A DNA stretch of 8,835 nucleotides. Origin: JAYUJH01 sp043765375 (GTDB lineage Bacteria; Pseudomonadota; Alphaproteobacteria; Rickettsiales; UBA998). Location: the NCBI GenBank assembly GCA_043765375.1, contig JAYUJH010000013.1, positions 1 to 8,835 of the forward strand. The letters run 5' to 3'. The notes beneath the pieces were generated by a model. It saw only the letters and a list, made by a program, of their open reading frames with translations, did not search any database and was not told where the DNA came from. This document shows positions 6,735-8,835 of the stretch, in pieces. Both the position numbers and the translations under genes were made by a program. Numbering within the stretch: the first letter of the stretch is position 1; each line of letters opens with the position of its first letter.

Positions 6735-6754
6735 ACTCCAGCGCAGGCTGAAGT
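6735..6754. repeat. Palindromic repeat, copy 2 (CAGC-GCAG-GCTG core)
   Basis: Arms ACTCCAGC (6735-6742) and GCTGAAGT (6747-6754) pair around GCAG with one mismatch. It is preceded by TGTC and followed by CCATGGCAAC. It shares the 12-bp core CAGCGCAGGCTG and the trailing TCCAT with copy 1 at 4609-4628. It sits in the 6627-6860 gap between queH and the 118 aa gene, which otherwise holds no gene I can support. A small non-coding dispersed repeat is the best reading. Confidence 0.7.
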
Positions 6755-6860
6755 CCATGGCAACGAGTAATGACTATGACCATGAATATTAGTATTTATT
6801 TTCCATTAAGGGGCTGGTATGAGGACTGTTTATATTGGATACTCAAAAAAACTTACAGCT

Positions 6861-7520
6861 TCAAATCTTCTGTTCATACCATGTTTCGCCAATCGCAATT
6901 TTTTCTCTGCCATTTTTCTCACGCCATTCGTTAGTGTCTCGCAGGGAATAAATGCAACCGCAATATTGTTGTGCATAAAACTCCTCTTCCTTAGCGAGGT
7001 CATACATTCTTGCGCCCCCGCCATCTTTGCGCCAATTATAAGTCCAGTAAGTTATATCATCATAATGCGAGGCCGCCCGCACACCGCTATCATTAATTTG
7101 CTGCATATCTTTCCAACGAGAAATGCCAAGCGAGCTGGTGAAAACTTTGAAATCATGTTCATGAGCATAAAGCGCAGTGCGCAAAAATCGCATATCAAAA
7201 CACATGGTGCAACGCACGCCCCGCTCTGGCTCTCGCTCCATACCCTTGGCACGAGCAAACCAATCCTGCACATCGTAATCCGCATCAATAAACGCAATAC
7301 CGAGCTTTTCCGCATAACGAATATTTTCCTGCTTGCGGATATTATATTCCCGCAATGGGTGGATATTAGGATTATAGAAAAATATAGTTAGTTCAATCCC
7401 TGAGGCGTGCATTTTCTCAATCAGAGGCCCCGCACAAGGAGCGCAACAGGAATGGAGCAACACTTTGCTTTCATCATGTGGCACTTGAAATTGGTTGTCA
7501 TGTTGCTTATCATGTTGCAT
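6861..7520 (-). CDS. queH: Epoxyqueuosine reductase QueH
   Basis: QueH carries out the last step of queuosine synthesis, reducing the epoxide of epoxyqueuosine in the tRNA wobble position; it is unrelated to the cobalamin-dependent QueG. All family signatures are present. Numbered from the ATG at 7520: LLHSCCAPC with Cys25/26/29 near the N-terminus, FFYNPNIHPLREYNIRK (48-64), RCTMCFDMR with Cys104/107, FTSSLGISRWKDMQQIN, and a C-terminal YCGC with Cys187/189. The Cys-Cys and CxxC motifs are the known Fe-S and iron ligands. This start gives 219 residues, close to the usual family length, and has AAAGG 8 nt upstream (7533-7529). The frame is open to an ATG at 7607, adding 29 polar residues; that start lacks a Shine-Dalgarno but has a -10-like TATTAA 6 nt before it, so a leaderless longer form is possible. 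The N-terminus contains a 12-bp duplication (QHDK-QHDN). Confidence 0.93.
   Translation of the reverse strand: MQHDKQHDNQFQVPHDESKVLLHSCCAPCAGPLIEKMHASGIELTIFFYNPNIHPLREYNIRKQENIRYAEKLGIAFIDADYDVQDWFARAKGMEREPERGVRCTMCFDMRFLRTALYAHEHDFKVFTSSLGISRWKDMQQINDSGVRAASHYDDITYWTYNWRKDGGGARMYDLAKEEEFYAQQYCGCIYSLRDTNEWREKNGREKIAIGETWYEQKI
7498..7518. repeat. 12-bp tandem duplication at the queH N-terminus
   Basis: TCATGTTGC occurs at 7498-7506 and 7510-7518, a 12-bp period. It encodes the doubled QHDK-QHDN just after the preferred start codon, so the first residues of the protein come partly from a slippage duplication. Confidence 0.6.
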
Positions 7521-7613
7521 ATTACTTACCTTTATCATTAAAGTTATGTCGTTATTTCTACTGTTGCTTGCTGCAAATCGCATTTTCACTTGTGCTTCTT
7601 CGCTCATGTATAT

Positions 7614-7642
7614 TTAATACACATCGCTTGAATGCTCGTAAA
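7614..7642 (-). promoter_or_regulatory. Possible queH promoter
   Basis: On the minus strand TTTACG (7642-7637) is separated by 17 nt from TATTAA (7619-7614). Transcription would begin near 7607, which is itself an in-frame ATG of queH. The same transcript could instead use the ATG at 7520, which has a Shine-Dalgarno. Four of six bases match the -35 consensus. Confidence 0.45.
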
Positions 7643-7650
7643 ACTACAAT

Positions 7651-7672
7651 TTTCGCTAGCGCATCAGCGAAA
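7651..7672 (-). terminator. Hairpin downstream of hslO, possible terminator
   Basis: TTTCGCT (7651-7657) and AGCGAAA (7666-7672) form a perfect 7-bp stem with an 8-nt loop, 43 nt past the hslO stop. On the minus strand it is followed by ATTGTAGTTTT, a poor T tract. It lies just before the putative queH promoter, a sensible place to end hslO transcription, but the tail is weak. Confidence 0.4.
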
Positions 7673-7714
7673 TCACAACACAACTTGTATTTTATATTCT
7701 TAGTTACAAACATC

Positions 7715-8674
7715 TCAAGCTAAAATCTGCTCCAAAGTAAAGTTTTCCGTGGAGTTACAAAATTGACATGTCACCGAAATTAAGCCATCAACTTGCATAT
7801 CTTTTATCTCAGATTGCGGCATATTGCCTAGCATTGAGGTAATTTTTTGGCGTGAACAACGGCAAGTTTTGCTGATTTTATGCGTATCATAAACCCATAC
7901 TCCCCCTTCATTAAATAAGCGATAAAGCAAGGCACTTGGGGCAAGATATAAATCCGCTAATTCCTGCTTGCTTGCCGTCATTAACAATAATTTATGATAA
8001 TCCCAATTTTTGTTATCATTCATGTTTTTATTGGAGTTAGTGCTTTTATCATCTTCAAATGCAATTTCTGGCATTCGCTCCAGCATTATTCCCGTTGCAA
8101 CATAGCGATTGCCAATTTTAGCAATATAATTATGAAATAACACGTCCAACTGCTGTGATTGATTGAAATAATGCGAAACTGCCTCTGAAATGCAATCGCC
8201 TTCAAGTGGCACAATCCCTTGATATGGCTCACCATATGGAGTGTCCAGCGTGATGGCGAGATAACCTTTGCCAAGAACTTGTTTCATTGTTGCATTTGCG
8301 GGCATTAATGCGATTGCTTCTGCATTTGCAACATTAGCATAGCCTCGCACTCCAATATTATTTATTCCACTATTATTTGCTCCTTCATTGTTCACGATGT
8401 CGCACACTATGAACGAAACAGCACCATCACCTTTAATTTGCAAGGTAAGCCTACCATCTTTGGGCAATTGCGTTGCAAGCATAGCCGATAATAGCAATAA
8501 TTCCGCTAGTTGCATTGCTACTGGTTCAGGATATTGATGCGCATCTAATATCTCACTTAGCACATCGTCCAACCGCACCATTCGCCCCCGCATAATGGAG
8601 TTATGCAGCATAAAGGGTTGCACCAAATCTTGATGCTTCACTAATCCTATGAGTGGGTGCAGATTTTCATTCAT
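7715..8674 (-). CDS. hslO: Hsp33 redox-regulated holdase chaperone
   Basis: Hsp33 is a cytoplasmic chaperone kept inactive by zinc bound to four reduced cysteines; oxidation releases zinc and exposes the substrate-binding surface. The protein has 319 residues. The N-terminal domain carries family sequence (VQPFMLHNSIMRGRMVRLDDVLSEIL at 18-43, YPEPVAMQLAELLLLSAMLA at 48-67, LTLQIKGDGAVSFIVCDI). The C-terminal redox switch is complete: CxC at Cys271/273 (KTCRCSR) and CxxC at Cys303/306 (VTCQFC). It is slightly longer than usual because of two Asn-rich inserts, at about 95-106 (NNEGANNSGINN) and 208-224. The ATG at 8674 fits the family N-terminus but has no Shine-Dalgarno; a TATAAT (8690-8685) lies 10 nt upstream. 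queH follows 107 bp downstream of the stop (to its longer start). Confidence 0.96.
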   Translation of the reverse strand: MNENLHPLIGLVKHQDLVQPFMLHNSIMRGRMVRLDDVLSEILDAHQYPEPVAMQLAELLLLSAMLATQLPKDGRLTLQIKGDGAVSFIVCDIVNNEGANNSGINNIGVRGYANVANAEAIALMPANATMKQVLGKGYLAITLDTPYGEPYQGIVPLEGDCISEAVSHYFNQSQQLDVLFHNYIAKIGNRYVATGIMLERMPEIAFEDDKSTNSNKNMNDNKNWDYHKLLLMTASKQELADLYLAPSALLYRLFNEGGVWVYDTHKISKTCRCSRQKITSMLGNMPQSEIKDMQVDGLISVTCQFCNSTENFTLEQILA

Positions 8675-8684
8675 AAACTCAGTA

Positions 8685-8711
8685 ATTATATTTATTAGCG
8701 GAGAAAGTCAA
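8685..8711 (-). promoter_or_regulatory. hslO promoter
   Basis: On the minus strand TTGACT (8711-8706) and a perfect TATAAT (8690-8685) are separated by 15 nt, a bit short but with good hexamers. The predicted transcription start would leave a leader of only a few nucleotides before the ATG at 8674. The -35 lies in one arm of the perfect palindrome at 8702-8724. Confidence 0.55.
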
Positions 8712-8724
8712 GATCTGACTTTCT
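8702..8724. promoter_or_regulatory. Perfect 9-bp-arm palindrome over the hslO -35, operator candidate
   Basis: AGAAAGTCA (8702-8710) and TGACTTTCT (8716-8724) are exact reverse complements around AGATC. The arm nearer hslO contains the -35 hexamer, the position expected for a repressor or activator dimer. It could also be an RNA hairpin of a transcript from upstream, but no T tract follows on either strand, which argues against a terminator. Confidence 0.6.
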
Positions 8725-8736
8725 GTAGAGTTTGTC

Positions 8737-8806
8737 ATATAGTGCTTATCTCAATTTTATTTACTTGTTATTTTCAAGTGAATAAAATTAGAAAAAAGCA
8801 CTATAT
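8737..8806. repeat. Long inverted repeat (about 70 nt) upstream of hslO
   Basis: Outer arms ATATAGTGCTT (8737-8747) and AAGCACTATAT (8796-8806) are perfect over 11 bp. Inner arms at 8753-8767 and 8775-8789 pair over 15 bp with a single T-G wobble (on the + strand) around a 7-nt loop TTATTTT. Only 5-6 unpaired bases on each side separate the two stems, and TCT/AGA within them can also pair. The whole element could form one rod of about 26-29 pairs. The rest of 8675-8835 holds no gene I can support. It may be a bidirectional transcript end, a small mobile inverted-repeat element or a regulatory RNA structure. Confidence 0.7.
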
Positions 8807-8835
8807 CTCATATGTTTATAGTGATTTATCCTAAT

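Noticed and set aside
6756..6784. CATGG ... CCATG inverted repeat in the queH downstream gap
   Set aside because: Only 5 bp with a 19-nt spacer; expected by chance.
6846..6875. Possible queH terminator before the T7 tract on the minus strand
   Set aside because: A T7 run follows the stop, but the only stem is 4 bp (ACAG/CTGT), too weak to call.
6819..7391. 190-codon open frame on the + strand opposite queH
   Set aside because: It lies almost wholly antisense to queH, which has all family motifs; its translation has no recognisable pattern and no good ribosome binding site.
1..8835. CRISPR array, tRNA, transposase, phage genes, toxin-antitoxin or restriction system
   Set aside because: No regularly spaced repeats, cloverleaf-like segments or recognisable proteins of these kinds were seen on either strand.

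Overview
The window looks like a chromosomal segment of an AT-rich (low-GC by eye) alphaproteobacterium, probably motile or at least chemosensory. The main pointers are a large methyl-accepting chemotaxis protein with a periplasmic Cache-type sensor, an NDUFAF6-like squalene/phytoene synthase homologue of the kind alphaproteobacteria carry, a QueH epoxyqueuosine reductase and a zinc-binding Hsp33 (hslO). I cannot name a genus. There is no sign of a prophage, transposase, CRISPR array, tRNA or rRNA.

Layout. From 82 to 636 on the + strand is a small unknown protein with two hydrophobic segments. It converges on a minus-strand unknown protein (678-1373), also with a hydrophobic hairpin. Between them lies a strong intrinsic terminator that works for the minus strand and overlaps the stop codon of the + gene. 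After an AT-rich gap (1374-1635) comes a minus-strand run: chemoreceptor (1636-3786), NDUFAF6/squalene-synthase-like protein (3833-4573), and a two-gene unit of unknown proteins joined by an ATGA overlap (540 aa at 4651-6273, preceded by 118 aa at 6270-6626). After a gap of about 230 bp come queH (6861-7520, possibly starting at 7607) and hslO (7715-8674). The right edge (8675-8835) has no gene but carries two striking inverted repeats.

How the genes relate. All genes but the first lie on the minus strand. Only the 118 aa / 540 aa pair is clearly an operon: the downstream start has a perfect AGGAGG and the stop and start codons overlap. The chemoreceptor follows the squalene-synthase-like gene by only 46 bp but has its own TATAAT-like -10. 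hslO and queH are neighbours with a plausible separate promoter for queH.

Most worth a second look: (1) the orphan 118/540 aa operon; (2) the odd C-terminal tail of the 540 aa protein, which holds all three of its cysteines and sits at a 10-bp direct repeat; (3) two copies of a small palindromic repeat with a CAGC-GCAG-GCTG core; (4) a perfect 9-bp-arm palindrome over the putative hslO -35 element and a roughly 70-nt hairpin just upstream; (5) several genes whose -10-like element sits about 6-10 nt before the start codon with no Shine-Dalgarno, hinting at leaderless mRNAs; (6) small in-frame duplications and low-complexity inserts in otherwise conserved housekeeping proteins. I did not find a clear, complete new defence or mobile system.
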